Part shown: positions 36,603 to 49,212 of the stretch, in pieces | Layout: every line of letters starts with the position of its first letter | Position numbering within the stretch: the stretch's first letter is position 1 | Source: Catonia carolina | Lineage: Eukaryota; Arthropoda; Insecta; Hemiptera; Achilidae | Assembly (NCBI GenBank): GCA_035578175.1 | Contig: JAQMRL010000006.1 | Location: 27,050,393-27,114,392, forward strand | Length of the DNA: 64,000 nucleotides | Direction: 5' to 3' | Made by a program: the position numbers and the translations under genes | The notes under the pieces: model-generated | Told to the model about the DNA's origin: nothing | The model's database searches: none | What the model saw: only the letters and a program-made list of their open reading frames with translations

Positions 36603-37286
36603 GTTTATGTCAACAGCCTGGTTTGAATCTCTAGAGATTTTTCTAAGTAAATCGAGGAGTGAGGTGGTTTACAATTGCCTTCCTCACTGAGTACCAAAGT
36701 AGCCTATGCTTATCATCATGCCAGCCCTCCGAAAAGCATCTACTTTGCACCCTGCAAAGACATCTTCACTTCATTCACCACAGGGTCTGGCTGTATAATA
36801 AAATTCATTACTTTCAGAGGAGATAACTCTGACTAGTGTCTTTTACATCTCTACCTCTACTGTTCTTAAATAGTTCAGACATATAACTTAGATGACCTCG
36901 TGATAAGAAACAGAACTATTTTTGTAGCCCTGGAACTAGCACACAGATTGCAAATAGTGCTGTTTCTTATCACATAGTCAGCCAATTATATGACTGAAGT
37001 ATTTAAGAACAGAAAAGGTAGAGGTGTAAAAGACACTAATCAGAGTTATCTCCTCTGACAGTAATGAATTTTACTATACAGCCAGACCCTGTGGTGAATA
37101 AAGTTAAGGTGTCATTTGCAGGGTGGAAAGTGAGTGCTTATCGGAGGGCCTGGCATGCTGACAAGCATACTCTTTCAACTCAGTGAGGAAGGCAATAGTA
37201 AACCACTTCACACCTCGTTTTTTACTTAGTAAAACCTCTAGAGGTTCAAACCAGCCTTTCGGTTTTTGACCTAAACAACAACATTA
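36603..37286. repeat. Two family G copies head to head (inverted repeat)
   Basis: A minus-strand copy (36603-36945) and a plus-strand copy (36960-37286) face each other and form a roughly 680-bp palindrome centred near 36955. The right copy ends 175 bp before exon C's donor side. Confidence 0.75.
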
Positions 37287-37460
37287 AATATACATAAAAT
37301 ACGTAGATCATAACCGTATAAAAAAAATGTGCAAGCAATAATTAATACACTAATAATATTTATCCTAATATTAAATAAATATTAAACATTAAATTATTGC
37401 ATAATGTCAATTACTTAATAAATTAATTATAAAGTGAAATGAAATAAAATAAAAAATTAC

Positions 37461-37572
37461 ATGGAATGGCAAGGGTGCAATGGTGGATGGTTGCGGAGAT
37501 TGTGGCCCAGTCGAGGGAGCTGTTGTTGCGGCTAGTGCAGCGGAGATTGTCCCGGCGGGGGCTCTACCACCA
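37461..37572 (-). CDS. Zasp52: Zasp52-like exon C: short linker
   Basis: 112 bp (one base plus 37 codons): GGRAPAGTISAALAATTAP, then a Pro/Gln/Ser stretch ending IAPLPFH. The acceptor is ttttttgcatag|T and the donor CAT|GTAATT. The entering T completes the Pro codon left by exon B, and phase 0 exit fits exon D. Composition is Ala/Thr/Pro-rich and GC-rich against the intron. There is no domain; assignment rests on the unbroken phase chain and the composition. Confidence 0.82.
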
Positions 37573-38604
37573 CTATGCAAAAAAAACAAACAAAACAAAA
37601 TAAAAATCAATTGTTATTTTGTCAACTTGATTAAACTAAATTAAATATTTCTCTATTCAAAAACGAAGTTTCAATATTTTTTATAAATTCGATATACTAT
37701 CATGTTTCCCTTAAATATTTATATATAGGCCTATAATATTCAATATTTAAATATACTATATATTAATATAATATATTAATATAAGCAGTAATGTAGTAAT
37801 AGCGAAATAAAACAATTAAATAAGAAATAAAACAACAGAACGTGTACCATCTATATTAATAGCGAGCAGATTTTTTTCAACACGATTTTAACTACCTAAA
37901 CCTTTACCGATTTCCACGAAGTGGGTTTAAATGAATCATCTGTTTGAGTAGATTTGCAGAAAACTAACCAAAATCATATATTTTGATTTATGACCGTAAA
38001 ATAGGAGGTCTAAAATAAAGCTAATAATACGTGAAGTTAATAAGAACGAGAATACGGTAAGCGATGCGTCTGTGTACCGAATGCAGTACTACCCTACACA
38101 TATATCTCTCTCTTCCTCTATCTATTTTTCCCACATCTTGCACTATTTCAGGTTGGAGGGGGGCAAGTTCAACGAACTAAAGTATACCAACGCATTGGCA
38201 GTGACACATCGCTTTAGACATTCTAACGTGATTGTTGCTACTTTGAGTAGCTCTGCTATATTTTGCTTTTGTTTTTAACAGCTCTTTTCAGAGCTATTAT
38301 AATTTATCAGATCATTTGATAGCCTAAAGATTCAAATAATGCCAAGCAACAATAAAACAAAAAATGGTGTTTACAGAGAAGTTCTACAAAAATAATTTAC
38401 ACTTTTGTGCGGATTTCCCCGCGCGTGTTCGCCTAGTAGTACTATTTACTAGGACTGGGAAGAACGTGTGTACGCGTGCGTGAGTTTGTCTGTCTCAGTA
38501 TGAGTATTCAGTATGGCAGGGAGTGGGAGAAATGAACAAGTGTGCAACCCTTCAGAGAATTCGGGTTTGGTGGTGGTATGCAGAAGGCGGAAAATACCAG
38601 ACTA

Positions 38605-38895
38605 TTTAAGAACAGAAGAGGTAGAGGTGTAAAAGATACTAGTCAGAGTTATGTCCTCTGAAAGTAATGAACTTCATTATACACCCCTGTGGTGAATGAA
38701 GTGAAGGTGTCATTTGCAGAGGTGGAAAGCAAATAGGCCTACTTATCGTTGGGCCTGACATGCTGATAAGCACAGGCTACATTTCCACTCAGTGAGGAAG
38801 GAAATGTTAAAGCAACTCATTCCTTCTTTTACTTAGTAAAACCTCTAGAGGTTCAAACCAGCCTTTCGGCTGTTGACTTAAACAACATCAACATG
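38605..38895 (+). repeat. Family G copy
   Basis: aacagaagaggtagaggtg ... cagcctttcggctgttgac. Confidence 0.7.
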
Positions 38896-39089
38896 TTTCT
38901 TAACAAATTTGACTTATAGGGAAATTAACATTGGGCAATGTACTGTCAACATTAATCTACGTAATTATAAGAACGTAATCTTACTTTTATTACTCCAGTC
39001 ATTTGGAAACAATGAAAATGAGTCTCCAAAAGATTTTAAGCTAATAATTTAAATTATTAATAAAACCACAAAATGTTATTCAATTTCGA

Positions 39090-40050
39090 TATAGTACCCG
39101 ATGTACACGTTTTCAAACCCGCTGAACGCAAAAGAAACATGTTTTTAGTGATTAGTGTGTGTGGTGTGCGTGTGTGTGTGTGAACAAAATATCTCAAGAA
39201 CAGAATATTGTAAGTTGAAACTTGGAACTTGAGTTAGGTACTACTCGAGGACCCGACACAAACATTTTCATAAAAATCGGTCAACCAGAGGTAGTAGCTT
39301 TTTGTGTAATTTTTCTTTTTTTGCCAACTTTCTCACAAACTGCTCCTACGTTTTTTTTTAAATCGCCTAATTTACTACATTTTTTTATGCTCTACAAGAC
39401 CGTGAAGGCGCCATGTCTGCTGAAATTCTTGGGGAGGCTGTGCTGTCGGAGAAAAAATGTTTTTTCTTAATACGTATTTTGAGGCAAAATAGTATATAAT
39501 CAAAGTTGTACAACATTTTTAAAATCTACAACTTTTAATTGTTTTGTTTATTTCACGTAAATCTGTAAAAAGTCGGATTATTAAGACTTCGGACTTAGTA
39601 TGCATTTTACTACAAAAGTGTAAGTAATCCAATTTATAGGAAATTAAACACCTACTACTTTTATTTAATCATTTTTCTCAACAGAGCCTAATTTAGCGTC
39701 AAAGAGTGATTTTCCGTATTATTAAGCCAAACTGAGGTTGGTTTTCATTTTGTATCTTTCACTCATGATTAAAATTATGTTTTTCAGGTTTTTGTTTATT
39801 TAATATCGCATCAACAGCTTGATCATTAGCGACTTCGGTTGATTAAGAAACTGTAACGATGGGTTTTAACATGTAATAATTTCTAGACCTAGCCGGGAAT
39901 CGAACCCGGGACCTCCACTTAGTAGGCTAGCGCGCTATCCATTACGTCACGGAGGTAACCATTTTTCATTTTACGTTGTTTACTAATATTAGGTTATATT
40001 GGTCATTATTTACTTTGGCAAGAGAAAGTCGTGTAAATGTTTCACACCAA
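39090..40050 (+). repeat. Family F copy F2, split by SINE-B
   Basis: The body is recognised from cgttttcaaacccgctgaac; the left terminus is missing. SINE-B sits at 39785-39957, after which the F end returns with ggcaagagaaag (about 40018-40029) and gtttcacacca. Confidence 0.7.
39785..39957 (-). mobile_element. SINE-B in family F copy
   Basis: The complement of the B box reads gggaatcgaacccggga; head end ttacgtcacggaggt. Confidence 0.75.
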
Positions 40051-40986
40051 ATTTTTTTTTATAAATTCCTTACAGTTTATTAGACCGCACACGATTAAAT
40101 TTGATTTTTTATAAAAAATTTACACAGGGGTAATAACATTTATTGCATTTCCTATTGAAATTCAAATTAAATTTTCATGGAAAAATTACTTTTTATTATT
40201 CCAAAATACATAACGTTACAAGCTTGGATGAGATGCATACAACATTATACTAAGCATTATTACCTACAACGAATACTTTGTGCATACACAACTCTTTTAT
40301 ATATTCACATTAACAAATAAATTTAGTACTGAACTTCTACAGTACACGTTAGCGCATACCGTAAATATGTAAAATTCTATTGTTGGTAGCGCCTGGTAGT
40401 TATGCAACTTATTTTACGTATTTGTGCTACGTAATACATTGTGCATAACTTGCGCCGTTTGTTCATTCAGTAATGCACTGTACTACATACAGTATTACCG
40501 TTTGCTGCTTGTTTAATATACGCCGTAGTATTGTGGTTAAAAAATTCCGCGCTCTGATGTACTATTATAAAAAAAGAGATTAAACGTAGTTTATTATTAT
40601 CTTATAATACAGCACTTCTAGTCTAATGTTTATTTCTAACATAATTAGCACACTCTGGATTAAGTATTTAATTAATTTTTCTCTGGCTGTATTTTTGTTA
40701 AAAACTTGTTTAAGTTTTCTGATGTTCAGTTTTAATGATCAGATTTATACAAATGGGTTCAGAAAAACCAACAAAACCTGACCGAATCTTACTTGTCAAG
40801 GTTTCTTCTAGGAATTTTTCCACCACTTCCTTGGATCTTTTCTTTTGGTTTTTTACTTTTGGTTTGGTTTTTGTTTTTTTGATTTGGTCGTATGTTGTTT
40901 CTAGCGTAATCCGACTAAATCTTCTGTGTAATTTGTTTAACTTTTCCTTGTCGCCTTAATTTAACATTTTATTATAGCTTTTCTGG

Positions 40987-41904
40987 CTTTCTCTTGCCTA
41001 TTATGAATATATAGGAAGAAAAGTATTGTTTTATGTCGATTTTCGAAATCGAGTTTTCACTGGATCTACACGTTTTCATAACACGTTTTCATCTACACGT
41101 TATCAGTCCCCTGAACCCAAAAACATGTTTATAGCGATTGGTCTGTATGTTTGTGTTTCATCGTACTAAGTTGAAACTTGAAACTTAAGTTAGATACCAC
41201 TAGAGGACCCGACACGAATCAAAATCGAAGATTTTTATTAAAATCGGTCAACCGGAAGTAGTAATTTATTCGTGTCATTTTTACACTTTTTTGCGTTTTT
41301 CTCATAAACGGGTCCTACGTTTTTTTTAAATCGCCTTATTTTCTAAATTTTTTATGATCTACAAGAAAAGGTAGGCGTCATATCTGCTGAAATTCTAGGA
41401 GAGGCTGTTCTCTCGTAGAATAAAACGGGGTTTTTAAGATTGCAGCCTTAATATTATGCATTTTAGCGCAAAAGTTAGCGTCTATAATAAAATTTGTAGA
41501 TAATTTAAAAATCTACAACTTTTATTTCAAACATTTTTTGTATAAAGCTTAGTTTAGGGGTAATTAGTGATTTTCTGGTTTTTTCCATGAAAATCTGTAA
41601 AAAAATCGATCTTTCAAGATTTCGGCCTGAGTATCCATTTTACGACAAAAACATATAATAAAATTTTTGGAAAATTAAACGATCTACAATTTTTATTTTA
41701 AGCATTTTTCTCTAAAGAGACTAGTTTAGCGTAAAAGAGTGATTTTCCGTATTATTAAGCCCAACTAATGTTGGTTTTCATTTTGCATCATTCAATCATG
41801 ATAAAATTAGGTTATATTTTTGAGGTTAGTTTTTTTGTTTATTTGTAATGTTTTATTACTAATGTTAGATTATATTGTTCATTATTTGCATTGGCAAGAG
41901 AAAG
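40987..41904 (+). repeat. Family F copy F3, both ends present
   Basis: Starts CTTTCTCTTGCC and ends GGCAAGAGAAAG, an exact 12-bp inverted terminal match, 918 bp apart. Sequence beyond the right end (gtttcacaccagatttt-like) is also shared by other copies, so the 12-bp repeat may be subterminal. Confidence 0.75.
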
Positions 41905-42864
41905 TCATGTTAATGTCTCACACCAGATTTTTCTTTGATTTTCAGGACTAAAATAACAGATATTTTAATTATGAAATTTAATAATTTACTCGAAATAGAT
42001 TACGAATATTTGTTGAAAAACTTTATCTACTCGTTATTACATTAGGATTTAAGGTAGAAATGGATTTTAATTTTTTTTTAAAAAGAAAAATTAATTCAAC
42101 AAAAATCACGGTTATTGATAGGGTGTTAATTGTATTTTCAATAGCGTTAATTAACTTACAATCGAATCTGGTTATGAATATTAAGTTGTATTGAAACGAT
42201 TGAACTGTTATTTAAACAGAGAGAATGTTTGACGAAATTAATGAATAAAATTCACCGTACTGAATGAACAAATCAGTGAATAATAAATTCGAGTAGTATA
42301 AATAACAAAGATCTGTTCAATAGCAGTTTAACTATCTAATCCTGAAAATTCAGTGAAGCGTAAAACCGGTAATCCATATCGTTTCTGATGCTCAACGATT
42401 GATTTAGTACTACGTGGTCTGTTGAACACCTAGACTTCATGAAATCTAGTGTTATTAGATCTGTCAACCTCATTAAACCCTTTTGATCCATTTAAATTAT
42501 TTTATCGTAATCGATTTTGTAATTTCATAACACTGTATGATATTTATGGTTTTATTTACATAACTAAGGTAGGATTTATAAGGGGGTTTTACATTTTGGT
42601 CTAATAAAATATTGGAGTAGTTTAGTCTCCAAAAATTGTATGATTATCTTCTTTTTCAACAATGGATGGAACATGCCTAAACCGGTCTAACCTGATCAGA
42701 AACCGATTCTGATCACTTTCTCCAAGGTCAACCACACCTCAATTAATTTTCCTCAGGTTTACCTCAATACTTCGAAGGGTATTCTTCCTCATGAATCTGT
42801 TAAACATAATCCGTCCATCACCTTTTGTGCCTATTTTATTATTCAGTGCTCGGAACTACGCAGT

Positions 42865-43545
42865 TTGTACTCAGTTTGGCAAATATGGAAAATCACTCTT
42901 TCACGCTAAACTAGGCTCTGTAAAGAAAAATGCTTCAAATAAAAGTTATAAATCTTTTAATTTCCTATAAATTTGATTCTATACACTTCAGTCGTAAAAT
43001 TCATAGACTACTAAGACTAAAATTTTAAAAAAATCGATTTTTTTACACATTTCCGTGAAAACAACAGAAAATCGCTAATTACCGCTAAACTAAGCGTTAC
43101 ACAAAAAAATGTTTGAAATAAAAGTTGTAGGATTTTAAGTTCTCTACAACTTTCATATACATTTTTGCGCTTAAATCCATATTAACGCTGCAATCTTAAA
43201 AAACCCATTTTTACGAGAAAACAGGCTTTCCAAGAATTTCAGTAGACATGGCGCCTACCCTATTATGTAGAACATAAAAAATGTAGTAAATGAGGCGATT
43301 TTAACAAAAATCGTAGATGCCGTTTTTGAGAAAATCGCAAAAAAGTTAAAAATGACGCAAATAAACTACTATTTCCGGTTGACCGATTTGCATGAAAATG
43401 TTCGTGACGGGTCCGGTAGTAGTAACTAACTAAAGTTTTAAGTTTGAAGTTCGTTCGATGTTTCGTTCTTCAGATATTCTGTTCACACACACACACGCGC
43501 GCGCGCACACACACACACACACGCGCGCGCACGTACGTATGCACG

Positions 43546-43596
<51 letters not shown>

Positions 43597-43735
43597 ATCA
43601 CTAAAACCATGTTTTTTAGGTTCGGGAGTTTAAGAACATGTAGATCTGGTGAAAACTCGATTTTGAAAAATCGAAAAGAAAACAATACTTTCCTTCCTAA
43701 ATATCCATATAGGTAAAGGAAAGAAAAAAAGAGAT
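42865..43735 (-). repeat. Family F copy F4 with expanded (CA)n/(CG)n
   Basis: A minus-strand copy (aaaatcactctttcacgcta at the left; ccttcctaaatatccatata at the right). It carries the dinucleotide tract 43484-43592, which is only a short (gt)n in the sister copies. Confidence 0.75.
43484..43592. repeat. Alternating purine-pyrimidine tract, about 109 bp
   Basis: Runs of (CA)n and (CG)n with a short acgtacgtatgc bridge; every step alternates purine and pyrimidine. It ends about 220 bp from exon B. Confidence 0.9.
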
Positions 43736-43813
43736 AAAACAGATACTTAACTAATAATTAAAATTTGTTAGTATATTTATAGTATTGGTAAGTAATATAA
43801 TGACATTACTCAC

Positions 43814-44002
43814 GGTGGTATGGCGATCGGTTCCAAGTTAGGCGCTGGAGGATTCTGGCGCGCTACCAGTTTGGCATGAATGTCACAATAAAGTTTATTA
43901 TTGATGTTATAATATCCAACATTTTTTAATGATGTACCACAAGTAGCGCACTTAAAACATTCAACGTGTAAGTTCTTATCCTTTATGCGTACAAATACAC
44001 CC
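43814..44002 (-). CDS. Zasp52: Zasp52-like exon B: main part of LIM1
   Basis: 189 bp (1+186+2). It reads GVFVRIKDKNLHVECFKC, then ATCGTSLKNVGYYN, then KLYCDIHAK, then a short Pro-rich tail ending EPIAIPP. Ligands H-x2-C, C-x2-C and C-x2-H complete LIM1 begun in exon A. The acceptor is atatttcag and the donor CC|GTGAGT, a perfect consensus. The segment is almost the fly Zasp52 LIM1 sequence, which is the strongest single support for orthology. Confidence 0.95.
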
Positions 44003-44289
44003 CTGAAATATAACCAACCAGAATAAATTAAATTAAACATATATAAATTACATTTTTTTTAAACAAATTATAAATATTTCGTTTTACACTTACATTTTGA
44101 TGTTACACAAACTACTAATAGATGTCAATCTGTTTACACACTACAAATTTATAAATATATTATATCAATATTTTTCAGACCCTTTTTGGGAACCGAATCC
44201 AGGATAATTTCTGTTTAGTTAAATGGTGCATGGAACTAAAATATTTTTAATATTAAAAATACGTAAATTAATACATCGTGATTCTTTCG

Positions 44290-44790
44290 TAGATCACATA
44301 CTGCAGTGAAACGATCTTCAGCTTCAGGAGAATCAACACGGAACACAGAATCTCAAAATTAAAACGTCGGATCAACAGAAAATACCTGAATATTTTTTTT
44401 TATCGGGATCTGGAAACCCGTCCTAAACGAAGAAGTCTACAGAAATTCAGATCCTCTATCAGAGCAGACGAGGAAAAAGATAATTTCTTTTGACATCTTT
44501 TAAGGATTGACTCCGTCAGAATCTCCACACAAATCATCAACTTTTTCCTAAACAGAAAATGTCAGCCCTATTGGATCAAAGAAATTGAACAGGATATGCA
44601 TGAAGTTCAAATCTCGCTTGAAGACTTAAAAAGAAAATCCGGAAAAACTGAACAATACAGTACTTGAACAGAAAAGACCAACCAAACGACAGAAAATCGT
44701 GAATTCTGACGAAGAACGCGAAAAGAGATTAGAAAGATTGAAGAATACTGGAAAAGAACCAAATAACGAAACGTCAGGAAAAGTACTCCA
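44290..44790 (+). pseudogene. LINE C-terminal relic
   Basis: Piecewise translation gives TEHRISKLKRRINRKYLN, then LLRIDSVRISTQIINFF, WIKEIEQDMHEVQI and a Lys/Glu-rich end (EERWK-like), with stops. This pattern matches the endmost part of insect non-LTR retrotransposon polyproteins. The copy is 5'-truncated and dead. Confidence 0.6.
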
Positions 44791-45251
44791 ACACAACAAA
44801 ATTCAAAATAAGGTTTTTCTTCTTTAATGAATTTATGTAGTCCTATGTGGCTTTAAAAAGAGAGAGAGAGAGAAAATTTTCTGAGGAACTTTACTCGAAG
44901 AACCACTAAATAATTTTCTGAAGATAAGATCTTATGTTTTTTTCAGCATACTTTTTGTAAACAAATTATTTTGTTGATAATGTTGGATAGTTACCCTTTC
45001 ACACACTCGTCACGACCTTGCCAGAACTGCAAAGCCTAGAAACTTAAAATTTTGGTGCATGCGTTCCATTTAGGTCTACGATACATTGGGTAAGGAATGT
45101 ATTTAAATCAACTTTAAAATATAGAAAAATTATTGTAATGAGAGTACTAAATTTTCAAGTATGCAGGGAGCAATTTTTTCATATTACGTTGTATATCAAT
45201 GTTTGTATTTTTTATAACAGCTAAATATTGAGGTTACCTCAAACACATCAA

Positions 45252-45365
45252 TGGAGGTCACACCAACATCTTGGTTATTAGCAACTATTTTGGGGTTGAG
45301 GAACGGTGTGTTTGAATGTGTAATAATTTTTCAGACCCTGGCCGGGAATCGAACCCGGAACCTCA
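45252..45365 (-). mobile_element. Partial SINE-B
   Basis: The complement of the B box, gggaatcgaacccggaac, is present and the head beyond it is lost. The following 60 bp carry the repeated word tttacctcaaa. Confidence 0.6.
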
Positions 45366-46743
45366 AAGTTTTTAGGAATTTACCTCAAGTTTACCTCAAA
45401 ATTTAAAGGAATTTACCTCAAAATTTTGAAGTGATTTTCTGACAAATTTTATATTGCCAACCCCCAAAATTGGATCCGATAAGTCTAAATTGGTTTTAAA
45501 ATTGTTTTCAATAATAGAAATTTATTGTTCAATAAAAACGTAGATCGTTTTCCTAGAAACTAATAAAATTGTTTAAATTTTGTATGTAGCTGTTTCCATA
45601 AAGTTCAGGCAAAATGAAAAACCAAGATATTTAGCGAAGTCTGCTTCAGGTATAGGGGTGTTTGTTTATGTACAATGGCGGGAATTCGTCTTTTTTTAGT
45701 TATTTTATTTATTTTTAAAATTTATTTTGTTAAATATGTGGTGTAGCTGTCACGTGCGTACGAAAAGTGCACAAGTGAAATTTACACCACGTATTAGGAG
45801 AAAAATTGTCAACAAAAAGAGAGTAGAAACATAATCATTTGCGATACAGTAAATTATGAATATTATAACAATGTGAACCTGTGTTAAAATGTTTAGATCT
45901 TACCAAGAATCGAATTTAAAATTTGTAATCCAACGCCGTTACAAGAGCCAACCAAGCGGCCATACTAGAAATTTATCTCATAAAATATGAATAATAGTTT
46001 AAATTCTTTTACTATGATTTCATATTTGCATACCTACAAACAATTAACTAATTTTATACACAATTTTTATGATGCAATTAAATTTTTCTATTAAATATAT
46101 CAGCCTAACGTATTTGATATTATTTAAATAACACGTACAAGTTACAAGCTAATAAAATAGACATAGTATCAACTTGATTAAAACAACGAATTGATAATAA
46201 AAAACTCCAATACAATTAAGTAAAATAAATTAATTGATTATACGCCGACAAAGAAAATTGAAAATGTTTCTTAGAAAATTCAATTAATAAAATTTAATTA
46301 GTTAACTGTGAACATAGTTACAAGGTTTGATAAGAGAACAAAGAAAATTATGTAAAATGATTTCATAATTTTGTATACTACGTGTAGATTATAACTGTTT
46401 TATATAAATAGAATCTTGTTTATAATAGTATAAGAGTAATAAAATTATTTATAAAAATGTTATTGTAATTGTAATGTTAATTGATACAATTTTAAAAGAT
46501 AATTAAACCACGTGGAACTGATTTTCTTTAATCGATATTTAAAAAATTGAGAATTTAAAAAAAATTTCATTCACATAATAATTATACTGACGAAACGCGA
46601 AGTCAGTTTGACTTAAAACTGAGAAAAATGTTTTGGTTAACTGGAAGATAATACACATCTATCAACTAACACTATACAAGACAATTAAGTTATTTACATG
46701 ATTCTATTCAGAATTAAATTTTCTACAAATATAATTAATAAAA

Positions 46744-47815
46744 ATCTGGTGTGAAACACTCACACGACTTTCTCTTGCCAATGCAAATAATTAATTGTTT
46801 TAATCATGAGTGAAAGACGCAAAATGAAAATCAACCTCAATTTGGCTTAAAAATACGAAAAGTCACTCTTTCACGCTAAACTAGACTCTGTAGAGAAAAA
46901 TGCTTTAATTAAAGTTGTAGAGCTTTAAATTTCCTATAAATTTGATTACATACACTTTTGTCGTAAAATGTGTACAAAAAGGCTGAAATCGTAAAGAAAA
47001 TCGTTTTTTACACGTTTTCGTGAGAAAAAAAACAGAAAATCGCTAATTACCGCTAAACTAAGCGCTATAAAAAAAAGTGTTTGAAATTAAAGTTGTAGGG
47101 TTTTAAATTCTCTACTACTTTTTTTTTTTTTTTTTTTAATTTGTTTAACGTCGCATCAACATCAAGGTCATTAGCGACGACGTTGGGGTGTAACTGTGTG
47201 TGATGAGGATGAAATGATTTTTTGTAACGTATGAAAATATGCCGTGCCTGAGTGGGATCCGAACCCAGGACCGCATGATGAGAGGCGAGCACGTTACCAA
47301 CTGCGCCAATGCGGCCGGCTCTACTACTTTTATTACATACATTTCTGCGCTAAAATGCATATTAAAGCCGCAATCTTAAAAAAACAATTGTTTTACGTGA
47401 AAACAGCCTCTCGAAGAATTTCAGCTGTTTTGGCGCCTACCCTATCTTGTAGAGCATAAAAAATTTAGTAAATGAGGCGATTTTTAAAAAAATCGTTTTT
47501 GAGAAAATCGCAAAAAAGTAAAAAAAATGACCCGAATAAACTACTACTTCCGGTTGGCGGATTTTGATGAAAATGTTTGTGTCGGGTCCGGTAGAGTATC
47601 TAACGTAAGTTTGAAGTTTCAAGTTCGTACGATGTTCCGTTCTTGAGATATTCTGTTCACACACACACGCAGACACACAGACCAATCGCTAAAAACATGT
47701 TTTTTGGGTTCAAGGGGTCTGGAAACTTATAGATCCGATAAAAACTCGATTTAGAAAAATCGACATGAAAACAATACTTTCCTTCCTATATATTCATATA
47801 GGCTAGAGAAAGTAA
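46744..47815 (-). repeat. Family F copy F5 with nested SINE-D
   Basis: Starts aaaatctggtgtgaaacact and acgactttctcttgcc; ends ggctagagaaagt. The best copy for judging the full length, about 0.88 kb without the SINE. Confidence 0.75.
47122..47318 (-). mobile_element. SINE-D inserted in family F, 12-bp TSD
   Basis: A minus-strand SINE-D with a poly-T start and head ending gcgccaatgcggccggc. CTCTACTACTTT is on both sides (47110-47121 and 47319-47330). It carries a longer middle than the 17634 copy (agtcgcatcaac-like), suggesting a subfamily. Confidence 0.85.
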
Positions 47816-48066
47816 AAATTGCTACAATAAATCAGAATAACGGATTGGGCGATAATAGCCGACAAATGACTAGTCTATAATATATTGTTTTTTCTTGATA
47901 ATCCGGATTTTTGGTTATCAGGCCCGGTCCATGTCCCTTCAAGTTCGGTTAAACTGGAATTTGATTTACTTAATAAAGTAGATGATTTTATTCAATTTTG
48001 TATAGATGATTAGCATTTTCTTACAGCAGCTTGTCTTTGCAACGAAGAGAATTTTTTATTAAAACT

Positions 48067-48175
48067 GACCGCCTCCGTCATCCAGAGGTAAGAGCGTTAG
48101 AATAGTCTGCATACTAGAAAGCGGAAGTTCCTGGATTCGATTTTCAGTTAGGGTCTGTAATTATACTTTCCCTAT
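48067..48175 (+). mobile_element. Partial SINE-B, plus strand
   Basis: gaccgcctccgtcatccaga, then ctggattcgattttcagtta. One of the few B copies in this orientation. Confidence 0.55.
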
Positions 48176-48650
48176 AGTGCTACTTATTACAATATAATAT
48201 ACAACAGTAAATAAACCATACATATTTACAAGGTGCTATACACAATACAACAACAATGAAATAAGTTAGAAGTAAACAATAAAATAAAATACATATATAC
48301 ACAAGAATATAGGAACGGTACATGCGACATCTTTACTTGTAGAGTAGAACGTGGTTACGTACAATTACAAAATAAAATAATTCAAAACTACAAGGAAATT
48401 CTACAATTTTAAGTAATTTTAAACTGCAATATTACTATTGAATGAATTTTCAAATGAACTCAAGGAAATTGTTGACAATATTTATTTATTTATTTAAAGA
48501 AATGTAAAAATATTATTTTAGATTAAAGGTCACTCCATCAGCACATTACAATAGAATATGGTTAAGAACCCCAACCATCAAAGGTAACCGGTAACCACTA
48601 TCTAAAATTGAAATCCATATAAAAGTAACTACCTTTACTAGGATTTTTTA

Positions 48651-48882
48651 ATATTGGTTTTATTTGGTATCAGGAACTGTATATTAATGACAACCACCCA
48701 ATTTGATTGCGGCTTTTTACAGTATTTTGACGTGGATTAGGCATGAGTTTGAACACGAATCCACAGTAGAGTTTGTTCATTAATGGCTGTAAAGTCGCTT
48801 GCCCAACCGTTGTTACTTAACAAATAATAGGGACTTTCTACTGGTAACTGCTTGGACTGGCTCAAAGGCCTACTAGGATATT
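48651..48882 (-). repeat. Family A copy inserted in a SINE-E
   Basis: Runs from tttttaatattggttttatt to ctcaaaggcc. ACTAGGAT with T-runs flanks both ends, placing the insertion in the actaggatt part of a SINE-E fragment (48525-48650). Confidence 0.6.
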
Positions 48883-48896
48883 TTTTAAATTTTTTA

Positions 48897-49212
48897 TCTC
48901 TAAAGTGTGTACGTTGCAATCAGTTCAATTCAGAACAATAAGCAATCTCATGACCCAATGAGATGAGAATGATGTTTATGACGTGTAAATGAGGTGTAGT
49001 CTTGTACTGACTCAGGCCGACTATTGGTGAGACAGAATGGTTATTTGAACCCCAACCATCAACGTACACCGGTAACCATTGTCTAGTATTCAATCTGTAT
49101 AAAAGTAACCTTTACTAGGATTCTAACTAGAAAACTTCGTCTCTGAAAATCAGCTGTTAAACAGCTGACTCACGGCGATGACTTTACCTCTAGACCAACC
49201 CGGTGGGTTTAC
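48897..49212 (-). mobile_element. SINE-E copy leading into a head array
   Basis: The full order is kept: aatcagttcaattcagaac, aatgagatgag, gactcaggccga, caccggtaaccattgtctag, then the tRNA-like head. Confidence 0.75.

Larger units (their letters stand above)
24715..37460 (-). other. Zasp-like intron between exons C and D
   Basis: About 12.7 kb. It holds family F copy F1 (24931-25725), a possible solo LTR (26533-27105), repeat G copies, a piggyBac-like element (29339-30182), a 2.4-kb TIR element (30646-33010) with a second piggyBac-like MITE, LINE-like debris (33520-33870), a SINE-B and a 130-bp tandem repeat (36018-36280). 25870-26530, 27110-28430 and 34500-35880 are AT-rich; 34500-35400 has runs resembling family F in style but not clearly homologous. 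Confidence 0.55.
37573..43813 (-). other. Zasp-like intron between exons B and C
   Basis: About 6.2 kb. It holds a family G copy (38605-38895), family F copies F2, F3 and F4 and a SINE-B. 37620-38600 includes a GC-richer stretch (38380-38560) that I cannot assign. 40040-40980 and 41910-42860 are AT-rich with no recognised content. Confidence 0.55.

Noticed and set aside
43444..43716. Open frames with His-Thr or Val-Cys runs
   Set aside because: Produced by the CA/CG microsatellite in a family F repeat.
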